From NCBI GenBank assembly GCA_933822405.4, contig CAKOGP040001836.1, positions 1-64,000 on the forward strand: 64,000 nucleotides of DNA. Reading direction: 5' to 3'. The notes beneath the pieces are model-generated. The model was given only the letters and a program-made list of their open reading frames with translations, searched no databases and was not told the DNA's origin. The position numbers were made by a program, and so were the translations under genes. The DNA is from Cylindrotheca closterium (taxonomy: Eukaryota > Bacillariophyta > Bacillariophyceae > Bacillariales > Bacillariaceae). Positions 40,252-50,688 of the stretch are shown here, in pieces (the first letter of the stretch is position 1; the number at the start of each line of letters is the position of its first letter).

Positions 40252-41089
40252 GATTGGCATTGGGAAGCCAGCCTAGATTGTACACTATTAATCCAACATC
40301 ACCTCCATCGGAGGGAGTTGGCAAGGGTGCGTGAGAAGTCTGCCGTACTTCGACGCGATGATCCTCCTCCAAAATGCTGGGCCCAAACCTTTCTCGTATC
40401 GCTTTGGTTGTACTTTGGCAGGCCCGTTCTTGAATGTCCAGTGCCAAGAGCTGAGAGTAATTTTCATGTTTGTTGTTGTCCTCATGATCTGCGGAAGGAA
40501 ACAAAATTTCGGCCATGGCAAGCGTGTCGTGGCCATTTCCACAAGTGGCATCAATCGCCGAGTCTTGATTGGGTTTCAATATCTCCCTCCACAAGGAATG
40601 CGCCAGTGCCGTATTGGTAATTGCAGGGTTGTCCCTGTAGGAGCCTTTGGAAGTTTTTTTTGAATTTTCTTTCTTGGGTTGCTCTTGGGTTGGTGGTTGT
40701 TGGTCGAAAGCAGTAGGAGTAGAAAAAGATGATGAGGTGGAAGATGATGTGGAAGAAAATTCTCTAGTTTGTTCCAGAGTAGATTGTGCTCGGTTGAGTG
40801 CTGATGAGAGGAGTCCTTCGAACATGGCATTTTTATTGATTGTTTGTGAGTTGCTGTTGAATTCTTGCTTGTAGACATCGACATTATTATTGCTGCTGCT
40901 GCTGCTGCTGCTGCCAAGCGGATTCCATATTCGACGCCTGGTATCAGTAGCTAACGAAGAAGAGAACCGACCACAACGATGCTGCATATGAGAATGATGA
41001 TGAAGAAATGCTGATACTTTGCTTGCAAATAACATTGAGGCTATTGTTATCGTAGCCGTCAGAATGATTGTCTTGGATGTCGACAACAT
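39755..41089 (-). CDS. YtqB-type rRNA methylase-like protein, plastid-targeted
   Basis: 444 residues from ATG 41089. The N-terminus (MLSTSKTIILTATITIASM..SKVSAFLHHH) is a signal peptide with an S-A-F plastid-entry site. After a Ser/Asn-rich linker, the catalytic part matches the putative rRNA methylase family PF06962: NTALAHSLWREIL, SAIDATCGNGHDTLAMAEIL (SAM-binding motif I), LLALDIQERA (motif II), VGLIVYNLGWLPNA (the family's N-L-G-x-L-P motif) and GGMISVTTYPAT. It would methylate rRNA or tRNA in the plastid (the bacterial homologue YtqB/MnmM acts on tRNA wobble uridine). A poly-Asn run (about 40219-40254) interrupts the domain. An upstream in-frame ATG at 41242 would bury the signal peptide. 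Confidence 0.85.
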
Positions 41090-41376
41090 TGGTCCTGCTG
41101 AGAGCTTTGTCTTGCAGGATACTTGTACAGTACTGCAATGAGAAAAGAATGTCATGTTTGATGGCAGTCGTTTGATGCGTGGTGACGTTTTGGTCGACTG
41201 AGTCAAAACATAAGTCGACTTCATTGACTGACTCAACCGCAACCCGAACTAAATTCAAATATTTCTGTGACCAACCAACAATGCATCACCGACGCGGCAA
41301 CAACTTCAAGTACCTTTGCCTCCCAGCATTGGCATTGGCATTACCGTTATCACTCTCAATTTCATCATAGTAAAAC

Positions 41377-43404
41377 ATGAAGAAAGGCAATGAGGAAAAT
41401 GAACCACCGTCGACTCCGAAAAAGTTGGATGATTTCGAATTGTCAAGTTCGAGATTTCAAGCATCGCCCTCACCAACAATAAAATCAAAACCTCAAACAC
41501 CACAATTGCCAGCAGTACCACAGGCTCTTTTCATCACTTTATCGAAATCATCGGAAGCATCGGTGGGAACTGCCTCCACTTCATTAGGCAGGTCAATACA
41601 CAACTTAAAAACCGACCGATTGCCTTCTCGGCAGTTGAGTGTGACAGTTTCTGCCAGAACCATCCTTTTCGTGATAGGGGTTGTTGCTTTTTCATTCTAT
41701 GGATTTTTCTATTCTTCGGCCATCCTTCAGCCGTTTGGACAACAACAACAACAAGAGCAACAAGAGCAATCATCGAACGGCAAAGTCAGATTCAGAATGC
41801 AACGGTCACTAGAGCAAGAGAAACAAAGGCGACAAATATTGCACCAAATAGAGGAAAGTGCACACAACATGGTACCATGTCTCTTTGATACAAATGCTGT
41901 CTGTCGATTTGATTACATTGGTAAATTCTTGGAAGATAATCCTCCAATACCCAACACGGTCCATCGCCTCCTTCGATCGGTACCGTCCTATCGGCGAATC
42001 CCTCATGACAAGGCCAACGACCGAGACTACCAGGCCCAGCATCTCACCAATGATCCAAAGGATCCACAAGTACTAGACGCAACAAACGCCACACTCAATG
42101 AATACAATCCTACGATATTGCCGCTGTACAAAACAGTGATTAGCAATGGAACAGAGACGCTGGTATCCAATCTAGATGAGAAACTTTTGGACGAGCTAAC
42201 AGGGAGATATCACCCCAGTTTTTCGGATGCTCAAGCAGATGAAGTGAAATATTTGGCGATCACTCGGTCTACCAATCATTATCCTCGTTGTATTGGTTTT
42301 CAGAAACACGTAGACAAAGGATATTTTTGGGTCAACTATCCGGGTTTGGTGCTGCTGGACGAAAACCTACTGCCAATTGACGGTGCCGATGTCCTCATTG
42401 ATCTGGAAAAGTTTTATTTCACAGATCGGAATACTCGCGTATTTCAAGACTTTACCTTGTATGCCGCAAGGACCACGAAAAGTAATTTGAACAAGGATCA
42501 GCTCTTTCTCATTACCAATGGAATGTTTGTGGTGCCCATTGACATTCGAAGGGTTCCCCTGGAAACGAGGGCGGGCGATCATCCGGAATGGACCACCAAA
42601 ATCACAACACCCAACGTCGGGCCAGAATATGTATATGGCGCTGGGCTCCAAATTAAATTGACTCGGTCCCGTGGAGTGGTTCCTCATAAAGTGTTTCTTC
42701 GAATGAATCCTTCCGCAAGAATCGTCAAGGGCAAGAATGTGCACTTTTTCGAATCGTTGAGCGGAAAGGATTACGTTGAGGTGTGGCCTTACAATGAGCA
42801 CTCGGTTCAGGAAGTCGATTTCTTCATTGACAACTTTACCACCTTTTCACATTACGCCTGGACGATAAAAGGAGAAGTCAGTAAACCGGATGAAGACAAC
42901 CGTCCATCCTTTGTTTCCGAAGCAAAGTTTATTCCCATGAAAAATCCAGTAAACCGAGGGACAGGGTGTTGTGCGGACCTCACACTTGCCGATGGACGCC
43001 AGGTAAAGGTTGGAGTCGCGCACTCTGTTCTTAAGGAAGGGATTTACCTTCATCGATTCTATGCCTTTGTTCCAAAGTACCCTTTCAAAATTGTCAAGTT
43101 GTCTGGTCTATTCTGCTTGGGCCACATGCTGGAAACTGACGGAGACGTTCAAAATCATTGGCTCTCCAAGAAAGAAGGGTCGTTCGACAAACGGCACACT
43201 GAAATGGGGGGACCTACCTACGATTGTCCTGATATTACCTTTGCGTCGGGGATTACCAACTTGATTGGCCATGGAAACGACTATATCATCATCTCGTATG
43301 GTGTGGACGACTGCTATTCCAGATCCATCATCGTCCACAAGAAGAAGATTGAGCTGCTGATGTTCCAATCGAAACCAAATGCTACCGACGTTCTATATCA
43401 ATAG
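41377..43404 (+). CDS. type II membrane protein with a GH130-like five-bladed-propeller domain
   Basis: 675 residues, one exon. A disordered cytosolic N-terminus (about 90 residues), one signal-anchor (TILFVIGVVAFSFYGFFYS), a Gln-rich stem, then a large lumenal domain with N-x-[ST] sites. The end is the most telling: HRFYAFVPKYPFKIVKLSGLFCLGH, ITFASGI and DYIIISYGVDDCYSRSIIV resemble the closing blade of GH130-type mannoside phosphorylases and related beta-1,2-mannosyltransferase proteins. It probably acts on Golgi glycans or exported polysaccharide. Substrate and direction of reaction are not readable. Catalytic Asp not confidently placed. Confidence 0.65.
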   Translation: MKKGNEENEPPSTPKKLDDFELSSSRFQASPSPTIKSKPQTPQLPAVPQALFITLSKSSEASVGTASTSLGRSIHNLKTDRLPSRQLSVTVSARTILFVIGVVAFSFYGFFYSSAILQPFGQQQQQEQQEQSSNGKVRFRMQRSLEQEKQRRQILHQIEESAHNMVPCLFDTNAVCRFDYIGKFLEDNPPIPNTVHRLLRSVPSYRRIPHDKANDRDYQAQHLTNDPKDPQVLDATNATLNEYNPTILPLYKTVISNGTETLVSNLDEKLLDELTGRYHPSFSDAQADEVKYLAITRSTNHYPRCIGFQKHVDKGYFWVNYPGLVLLDENLLPIDGADVLIDLEKFYFTDRNTRVFQDFTLYAARTTKSNLNKDQLFLITNGMFVVPIDIRRVPLETRAGDHPEWTTKITTPNVGPEYVYGAGLQIKLTRSRGVVPHKVFLRMNPSARIVKGKNVHFFESLSGKDYVEVWPYNEHSVQEVDFFIDNFTTFSHYAWTIKGEVSKPDEDNRPSFVSEAKFIPMKNPVNRGTGCCADLTLADGRQVKVGVAHSVLKEGIYLHRFYAFVPKYPFKIVKLSGLFCLGHMLETDGDVQNHWLSKKEGSFDKRHTEMGGPTYDCPDITFASGITNLIGHGNDYIIISYGVDDCYSRSIIVHKKKIELLMFQSKPNATDVLYQ

Positions 43405-43691
43405 AGATATGATATATGTAACTACAGTAGAAGCAAGTATAATATCATTCCTTCGACGACATTGAACATACCGGTATATGAACCCAATCAAATTTCAAAT
43501 TTCAAATTGGATGGTTTTGATCCATGAAGTCGAGTCGACTGTACAATTCGCTTTTGCACCGGACGACGAAAAATCGTCAGCAACCTAAAACACACAACAC
43601 ATCATCATCATAACACACTCGATCACACGATTCACCAACACTCTTCTTTCAACAACCAAATAAGCACACTAGTGTTGCAGAATCCACCATA

Positions 43692-44120
43692 ATGGCTCAC
43701 AAATTGAAGAATATGCACCCAGATGTCGCACGAGAGCTTCTGAGGCACGTCAGACCAAATCCACGTCTTGCCAAGACTTCCAAGAACAATAGCAAATCGT
43801 CATCGTCAACCAAGGTTCTTCTCGGGTGCACTGCTTTCGTCGCTTTCGCGGGATCCCTGCCCTACTGGGCGACCAAGACTATTGGGAACCTGACTGAAAA
43901 GGAGGAGGCTCTATCGGCGGCTCAAGTGAGGCGTGGGGCATTCATGAATTCAGGCTCTAGAGATGCGGGGAAGGACCCAAATTGGGATTGGAAAAATGGC
44001 AAATATGTGTATCCCAAGGGGTTTGCAGAGCATTTGAAGAGACAGAATCCGAACGAGACAGACCTAGGGCCAGATATTGGACCAATGGTACGCGAAGAAA
44101 AGGACCGAAGGCAAAGATAG
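43692..44120 (+). CDS. small single-pass membrane protein, unknown
   Basis: 142 residues: a basic amphipathic start (MAHKLKNMHPDVARELLRHVRPNPRL), a Ser-rich stretch, one membrane helix (VLLGCTAFVAFAGSLPYWAT) and a polar tail. The tail holds RRGAFMNSGSRDAGKDPNWD and GKYVYPKGFAEHLKRQNP. The tail is unusual and looks conserved in style (many Gly, Asp, Trp), suggesting a defined fold. Mitochondrial or plastid inner membrane is plausible from the N-terminus. I do not recognise the family. Confidence 0.65.
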   Translation: MAHKLKNMHPDVARELLRHVRPNPRLAKTSKNNSKSSSSTKVLLGCTAFVAFAGSLPYWATKTIGNLTEKEEALSAAQVRRGAFMNSGSRDAGKDPNWDWKNGKYVYPKGFAEHLKRQNPNETDLGPDIGPMVREEKDRRQR

Positions 44121-44284
44121 TTCAAGTTAACCATTTATGAAAAAATTCTTGTAGTTCAAACCGATGCGTAAGATTAAAAGAGTACCGTACTGACTACTAG
44201 ATAGATTGAAGGGACAATGTTGACCAGCTGAAACGTATGTGCACGTACCCCATCTGTCGAACAACTAAGCAAAAAAACACAAAA

Positions 44285-44402
44285 GAATACAACACCTGGG
44301 ATTCCAACGTGGTCCCCCACCGTAGTACTAACCAGGCCCGAACATGCTTAACTTCGCTGAGCGGACGGGAAGCGGTGCTGTCATGTTGATATGGTCGTAT
44401 CC
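44285..44402 (-). rRNA. 5S ribosomal RNA
   Basis: On the minus strand, 118 nt start GGATACGACC and end GGTGTTGTATTC; these ends pair as helix I. Internal landmarks of 5S are present: the AGCACC and CCCGTCCG segments, AGCGAAGTTAAGC (box A region) and the GGTTAGTACT / GGGGGACCAC stretch with GGAATCCC. A TTTTGTGTTTTTTT run follows the 3' end, as expected for RNA polymerase III. Single copy in this window, away from 18S/28S genes. Confidence 0.95.
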
Positions 44403-45596
44403 GTTCGCTACAGCCCAAACAAATCAATAGGAATAGAGTATACTAGTCCTCATATTCAAAGTCCTCATAATCAATTTATGTGCAACGATGATGATATTGT
44501 GCAATATTCCTTCGATTTTTCGGTCACCCTCATGTGGCATTGCTTGCGTATCCGTTTCAACTGATGCATGAATGTGTATCATGAGAGGAAAGGAACAAAA
44601 TTTGCATTATGCAACGCTTCAAACGGTTTGTTTTGGAACCGAGCACAATATCAACGTTCCACAACGAATGTCTAATCCAACACCACTCATCAGTTTGTGG
44701 TGCAAATCAAAGTTGAAAGTGTATCTCATGGGTCCATGCGTTTGTATTACGGAACGAAGATGAAATTTCGGCGGAGTATAATAGAGGACGCTATTCATGA
44801 TGAAGTTGACACTCTCAAGCTCAATGTTGTTTCTATGATATTCACCAATACATTCCATACAGTTCTAATAACTATGTGCCAAAACACAAGTAAAGTTTTA
44901 GCTCTGTAAGTCAAAGATACTGCTCGTCGAATACCTCTGGATACGGTCACGGGGTTTGGTTTGGTCCAAGAAACAGAAAAAGACTTGGTGGCACCACGAT
45001 GGGATCAAGTGGCGGAGTTTGCTAAGCTCTTGACAGCTGCGGCAAATAGCTTCAATATCTCCTCCCAATCGCAGACTTCCCTGGACTATGTACTGCCGAC
45101 TCGGATATCTCGATTGCGGCAGGATTGCGCCAGCTCCTTGCAGGGAGACGAAGCAGCCAACACCAATTGTCTGTCATTCAGAAAGTCTTGGACAGCGTCT
45201 CCTCCACATCAATAAGCGGTGCCGTCAGTACCAAAGCAGCATCGACTTCGGCGCAAAACGAGATCAATCCAACTAGCACTGTCAGCAGCAGGATGCCAGC
45301 GTCGTCAACCCAAGACAACAACGAAACATATGCGGGAATAAAAGGTTCTGGCTGTGTAAAAGTAATGGTCGCACTCTATCCAAACAAGGAACGGCAATTG
45401 GCATGCAAGGCTTGCGAAGTGGCAATTGGCATCAATGCGAATAGCTGCACACCCTTTATGTAGCTCCAGAAGCGAACTAGCTTGCAGGCAGTAATTATAT
45501 TGTAGAACTCCGCGATGTGTGCCATTCCTGCGCACATGATCAGCGCCGTACCCAGTCAGATGTATTTTTCAGTACCTGGCCACGGAAGCTGCTTTT
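44403..45596. other. intergenic with weak coding traces
   Basis: No firm gene. Between about 44961 and 45463 two overlapping plus frames have ordinary-looking composition (AEFAKLLTAAANSFNISSQ, then, in another frame, GLRQLLAGRRSSQHQLSVIQ) and could be one decayed gene with a frameshift near 45130. I cannot assign it. Confidence 0.35.
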
Positions 45597-46238
45597 TCAT
45601 GTGCTGGGCTGATTATTCTCCTGACTTGAGACCATTTCTATTTCTTTGCAACCATCACCGCCACCACTCACCTCCCGTCGACACACTGGACAAAAATCTT
45701 TTCGTTGATCGAAGATCCATTGTTCGATGCAAGCCTTGTGGAACAAATGATTGCACGATTTGACAATGCAGAAAGCTTCGTCTGAAAAGAAATGGTTGCA
45801 GCATATTGAACATTCTTCGTCCTTGGCGGGCTGTCGTGGCTGAAATACAATGGCCGACGAAGTGTTTGATCCTGCCTGCAAGGTGGCATCTACTTTGCCG
45901 GAAAACAAATTCGCTTCTATTGCTTCGCGACGTTTGGGATCGGGTGAAGCCAAAGCAGAAGGATCATCTGAGGTCTCGTTGGATCGAGAATGGCCGCAGC
46001 GACAGCTCATATTCGCCGCGACGCATACAAACAAGAACAGAACAATCATCCCAAAAATAATGGGAAGAGAACTCTGCTGCTCTGTTTCGGAGGGCAGGGA
46101 GCCTGGTGGGACTTGATCTAAGAAACGATGCATTGTGGCAGAAGAATCGTCATGGAATCGTAAATATCGAGACTCAGAAAGGTCCATCTTTAATTGATGA
46201 TGTAAATTATGCGCTCGTATGAAATGTGTGGGTATCAT
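45597..46238 (-). CDS. membrane RING-H2 E3 ubiquitin ligase-like protein
   Basis: 213 residues (ATG 46238; a second at 46187). One membrane helix (LPIIFGMIVLFLFVCVAANM) is followed by a cytosolic part with a RING-H2 finger: CSIC, then C-N-H-L-F-H-K-A-C and CPVC, the C3H2C3 ligand set with usual spacing. This is the layout of ATL-type ligases, which recruit an E2 enzyme to ubiquitylate membrane or nearby proteins. A small Asp/Ser-rich lumenal N-terminus and no signal peptide. Target unknown. Confidence 0.85.
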   Translation of the reverse strand: MIPTHFIRAHNLHHQLKMDLSESRYLRFHDDSSATMHRFLDQVPPGSLPSETEQQSSLPIIFGMIVLFLFVCVAANMSCRCGHSRSNETSDDPSALASPDPKRREAIEANLFSGKVDATLQAGSNTSSAIVFQPRQPAKDEECSICCNHFFSDEAFCIVKSCNHLFHKACIEQWIFDQRKDFCPVCRREVSGGGDGCKEIEMVSSQENNQPST

Positions 46239-47421
46239 GTAGTGTTCAGAAAGCTAAGTTTCTCGTTCCGTGATGGTGACGCGTTGCCAACGGTACTTGA
46301 AAAGTTTCTTTTGCTTTCAAAAATACTCTCTCCTTTCAGATGAATACCACACCCGCAAATAAGGATGTCCACAATGCTTTTGTGAAATACTTTTGATGCG
46401 TATTATCTCTCAATGACCTATACAAGTATACCTATATAAAAGCCGTTTTCGCCAAGGTCTATCATTGATTATTGTAGTTGGAGTCGAGAAAGGCAAATTG
46501 TTTTACTACTATCAATCGAAAAGAAAAGGCATATGCTCTCAGGAACCTGTATTGTCGACTCCAATCATTCTTTGTGTCCTATCATCCACGAGAAGTGTGA
46601 CGGGAGCATGAAAAAATCAACCGAAACCGTCGAGCCCGTCTCCCGAAGAAAACCAATCACACTCAGTATCACAATTGGAAGCTCCACTTGCCACTCGACT
46701 GGACATCGATCCACTCTTCGTCGTTTGGTAGTTCTTGGAACAAAAAAGGACTGATCTGTCACTAGAGCGTTGACACTTCTCCTCCATAGCGCGAGCTCCA
46801 AAAGAGGTATCGCTTTGTCCTTGGCGTGAAGAGATAATATTTCCAAAACCGTGTCCAAACAATTGCGTCAGGCCTCTGGACTCTGGATTACTATTCCAAT
46901 GCTTTGGCTCGATTCGTGTCGACAGCTCAACCGCCCGTTGCTCCATGCCAAGCTGAGTCGTTGCTTCGATAATTACCTTTTGAAGCAAGAGCTTGAAAAG
47001 TGGAACCGCTCGTGAAGTTGAGTTCATCAACAAGTACTCCAACATAGTCCTGCCCCTATTTGCGTCTGTGAGAAGAGCGTTCATAGGAGATATATCCAGA
47101 AGTACTTGGAATTAATCGAGGCGAAGCTGTGATCCATCGTATCGGGCTTATGGCTACTGTCTCCATTTGAAAATGAAAACTCCAAGCAAAATTGGCGCCA
47201 GTAGGCATATTCATGGCGCGAATGTCCGTGCTGCATGTCACTGACATTCATTCTTCATATCAAGTTGCTTTCATTCCTAGAATGACCAACAATCACGAAA
47301 CTTCTAGTGGACAACGAGGTAGTGCATAATGAGGTACCAATTGACGATACATCATGCATACTATCACAAGTCACGTGGCGAAAAAGCAAAAAGTTTTGCA
47401 TTGCCACCAGTCCTCTACTAG
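46239..47421. other. intergenic with possible pseudogene on the minus strand
   Basis: A TATA-like TATATAAAAG lies at about 46433. On the minus strand from 47247 to 46565 coding-like pieces fall in three frames (LIPSTSGYIS, then NALLTDANRGRTMLEYLLMN...LFGHGFGNI, then TVLEILSLHAKDKAIPLLELALWR). This would fit a repeat-protein gene broken by two frameshifts, but I cannot identify it. Confidence 0.35.
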
Positions 47422-50325
47422 CTAGTGACCCCTCAATTCTTCGTATTCTTCTTCATCTAGGGAGAGTTCTTCTAGCTGAAGTCGGATCATTGCCTGTATG
47501 TCTTGTCTTGTGCGTTCTTGGTCGGCAAGGAGTACAGCACAAGCACTTGTATACCAGTCTTGATGCTCCAGAACCAGGGATCGAAATGACAGCGCAACTG
47601 GTTGCTTATCCGGAAGCTGCTGATCTTGAACAAATAGTAGTACTTGGTGCCACAATCGAACCCATTTTTCAATTGCCAAGGTACGCGCATGAAATCCATC
47701 GTCCGATCTTTTTCGAGTGTCTTGCTCTTGATCCATCACCAACGAAAAGAGTTGTTCAATGGCAACGTCCAAACTGTTTCCCATCCAATAAGAATCCGAC
47801 CCAACATTTGATGGATGAGTTCGCGTCCTCAAGACATCCATTCCTGATTTGCTCGTCCCAATTGTGGAGAGGAATTGAATAGCATCCAAGTACCACCCCT
47901 TGATGACATAGTAAGTCGGACGGCGAGGTCGGTTCCTCTTATCGTACAAATGTTCATGTTCCTCAAGCATGTCCAGGACAAGAGATACCGTTCTCGCTCC
48001 ATTCTGTTCCATGAACCACAGTTCCAATCTTTCGACAGTTGTGGACGGAATCAGTGCATTCCATATGGACAACGAGTGTGCCAAACTTTGCTCAACATCA
48101 CCAATGTCTCTTGACTCCATTGACAACTCTTCCACAGGCATGGCTTCGAGTCGTCGCTTTCGTGCGTCTCCCCTTTTCTTGCTCTTGGATGTTAGCCTGC
48201 TTGTCATGATATCGTTTTGGTTGTTGGCAATCTCTTGCTTGATCAACTTTGCCATTTCAAACATCCATTGTCGGTACAATCCCTCCAATACTTGCTCCAT
48301 TGGCTGGCGGCAGATTTCCCACAAGGCGGTCTGATCGTGTGTGTCGCTGCATTCTTCCAAGATCAACTGCAGTAGCCGCAATGCTTGAAATTGGTTGTCT
48401 TTCGTTTTGATTGATTCGACCAACTTTTGGATCCATGTGTATGCCAGCAATGGTGAAATGATCGTGGTCAGATCTTCCACCACCGTTTTGGGTTCTTGAA
48501 CGAGTCGTAATGCAGCATTGGCCTGAACAGAGGCCATGGATGTGTGATCCCACCATGGATCCAATAGACTGTTCAAAATGTTGGTTTCCAGCGACGAGTC
48601 CAATGCTTTGGTGTTCCCCCCGGGTAGTCCCAATCGTGTAATCCTGGAGCCTTTTCCAATCACATTGTCATCACCATCTTGACCATCTGTCATGGAGGAA
48701 GAGTCTTGCAACGTTTCGTGTCGTTGGACAATGGCTTGCAAAAGTTGTTTTCGCCCCAAACGACTCTTTTCCAAGGCTGGGTACCAGAGTCTCCAGGCGT
48801 GGTCCAGTCTCAGGATGTATTCCACCAATTGAACTTCGGACCAGGCTTGTCCGTAGCCACTGGAAATGTCAATCAATACACGTCGGGCTTGTGAATGATC
48901 ACGACTGGCGACTCCTTCTTCCTCTTGTTGCGGTGAAATCTCATGGGCCATTTCAGTATCATTATTGTCACCATCCACATTGTCATCATTCTCCACTGGT
49001 TGTTGTTGCTGTTGTTGTTGCTGTTGTTGTTGTGTACTCGTTTCCATGTTGTTTTTATTGCCACTATTGGCCTTTGGATCATTGTCACTCTTTTTTGCTT
49101 CATCATGTCGCCTTCTACTTCTTCTTCTTATTGAAGAAGAAGAAGAATCATCATCATTATTATCAATGAGGGACTGCAAAATGTGCTGAGCCAATCGACT
49201 GGCACTGCTTCTGGATGATGATTCAGCAGCAGTATTGGATGTTGTGTCTGTAACGACGGTTGGCATGGGCGAGGATGTTGTTGTTGTTGTGGTGGTGGTG
49301 TTATCGGCCCTTTTGGCAATGGCAAAATCCGGTGGGTCGTTGAGTGCTGATGCCGAGGAGTTGTTCTTGTGAGGTGGCGTTTGAGGAGGATCTGACCCAA
49401 CAAGGACGGAGTCGTCTGCATTAGTAGTAGTATTAGAAGTAGGTAGGGTAATGCTCTGCGGAATGGCAGGTGCTGCTGCTGCTGCTGCTGCTGTCATTCC
49501 TGCATGAGCTTCCAAACGCTTGGTAAAGACAGACTGGCTGGCGGGTCGTTTTCGCACCGGCATGCTGTGTTCTTGCTGCTGTTGCATTCGTTGCTGTTGC
49601 TGTAACTCGAGACGACGAGATTTTTGTTGTTCCAGCCTCAGCAAATGCTGCAATTTGGAAGTTTCCTCCTTGTGTTTTTCAGATGAGGCCGAAATGGAAT
49701 GGTCCATCTCCGCCTGCATGGTGGCGATCGTGGCATTCAACTCAAAATTCGATTCGGATTGTTCCAGGACTTCTTGTTGCAAGGCTTTTAATTGTGCTTG
49801 GAGTTGTAGAACTTGTCGATTTGCATCGCTGTTGTTGTTGTTGCTATTGTTGTTGTTTGTGTTTGTATTCCTGTGATGGTTGGAAGTATTAACGTCTATA
49901 GTCATTTCATGCATGTCATTTCCAAGGCCATTCCCATCCTGTCCACTGACTCCTATTCGATCCACATTGCCGTAGTTGTCTATATTGTTGTATTCATTAT
50001 TGTTATCATTCATTTCATTGGTAAGATTGGACGAGTGTGTCGTCGAATGAACGTGGGTGGTATTAGCGGTTGTGTTCAGCAGTTCTTGCTGTGGTGGCGG
50101 TATTATTCCTTGTGGCGATGCAACGTGAAGCGGTCCTGCTGGCATGAGAGACAATGCCGATGTTCTCCCAAAGTTCCCATTCAAATTGCCATTGTTGGCA
50201 TTGCGATTACGATTGTTGTTATTATTGTTCCTCGAGGCATAAGGATTGACAATGGGCCGTGCTGAGGACGGAGCTGCTGCCTGTTGTTGGCGCCCATTGT
50301 TGCGCCGATAAGGATTGTGCGACAT
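47422..50325 (-). CDS. large Asn/Gln-rich coiled-coil protein, unknown
   Basis: 967 residues, one exon. N-terminus MSHNPYRRNNG and PIVNPYAS, a long Asn-rich zone, then a coiled coil (about 190-260, VLQLQAQLKALQQEVLEQSESNFELNA type heptads), disordered Ser/Thr zones and a poly-Gln run coded at about 49004-49033. The last 450 residues are helical and not low-complexity (QAWSEVQLVEYILRLDHAWRLWYPALEKS; LLQLILEECSDTHDQTALWEI), like an armadillo/HEAT-type repeat domain. A short N-terminal motif, coiled coil and helical C-terminus resemble ATR-interacting proteins, but nothing specific supports that name. Confidence 0.65.
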   Translation of the reverse strand: MSHNPYRRNNGRQQQAAAPSSARPIVNPYASRNNNNNNRNRNANNGNLNGNFGRTSALSLMPAGPLHVASPQGIIPPPQQELLNTTANTTHVHSTTHSSNLTNEMNDNNNEYNNIDNYGNVDRIGVSGQDGNGLGNDMHEMTIDVNTSNHHRNTNTNNNNSNNNNSDANRQVLQLQAQLKALQQEVLEQSESNFELNATIATMQAEMDHSISASSEKHKEETSKLQHLLRLEQQKSRRLELQQQQRMQQQQEHSMPVRKRPASQSVFTKRLEAHAGMTAAAAAAAPAIPQSITLPTSNTTTNADDSVLVGSDPPQTPPHKNNSSASALNDPPDFAIAKRADNTTTTTTTTSSPMPTVVTDTTSNTAAESSSRSSASRLAQHILQSLIDNNDDDSSSSSIRRRSRRRHDEAKKSDNDPKANSGNKNNMETSTQQQQQQQQQQQPVENDDNVDGDNNDTEMAHEISPQQEEEGVASRDHSQARRVLIDISSGYGQAWSEVQLVEYILRLDHAWRLWYPALEKSRLGRKQLLQAIVQRHETLQDSSSMTDGQDGDDNVIGKGSRITRLGLPGGNTKALDSSLETNILNSLLDPWWDHTSMASVQANAALRLVQEPKTVVEDLTTIISPLLAYTWIQKLVESIKTKDNQFQALRLLQLILEECSDTHDQTALWEICRQPMEQVLEGLYRQWMFEMAKLIKQEIANNQNDIMTSRLTSKSKKRGDARKRRLEAMPVEELSMESRDIGDVEQSLAHSLSIWNALIPSTTVERLELWFMEQNGARTVSLVLDMLEEHEHLYDKRNRPRRPTYYVIKGWYLDAIQFLSTIGTSKSGMDVLRTRTHPSNVGSDSYWMGNSLDVAIEQLFSLVMDQEQDTRKRSDDGFHARTLAIEKWVRLWHQVLLFVQDQQLPDKQPVALSFRSLVLEHQDWYTSACAVLLADQERTRQDIQAMIRLQLEELSLDEEEYEELRGH

Positions 50326-50688
50326 TGGGATAACAATAACAATAAGAGCTCCCGTGCTATTCGTAGTTCTAACTGAATGTCAGACCGAATCAGGTGACGA
50401 TGAGGAACAACTGAAGGATCATTGCAATGAAAGATGGTTGGTTTTTGATGAGGTACGAGTTGGTGTTACTTTCTTTCATTCGGGGACGAAAGAAGTCGTT
50501 GGAGTCAAATCCCCTCATATAAAAAATATTTTGAAATCCCCACCAAAACCAACGTCACCCGGAATTCAGCAACTTAATTCTTCTCCCCTCGTCATTTATC
50601 TTTTGACGAGAACACCAAATTTCAAAAAGTACGAGTAAGAAGAGCCAACAAATTCAGTCAGAAAACGGAACACGGCAGCAATTAAAAT

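Noticed and set aside
47422..50325. ATRIP orthologue
   Set aside because: Only the general layout (short N-terminus, coiled coil, helical C-terminus) fits; no specific motif can be shown.
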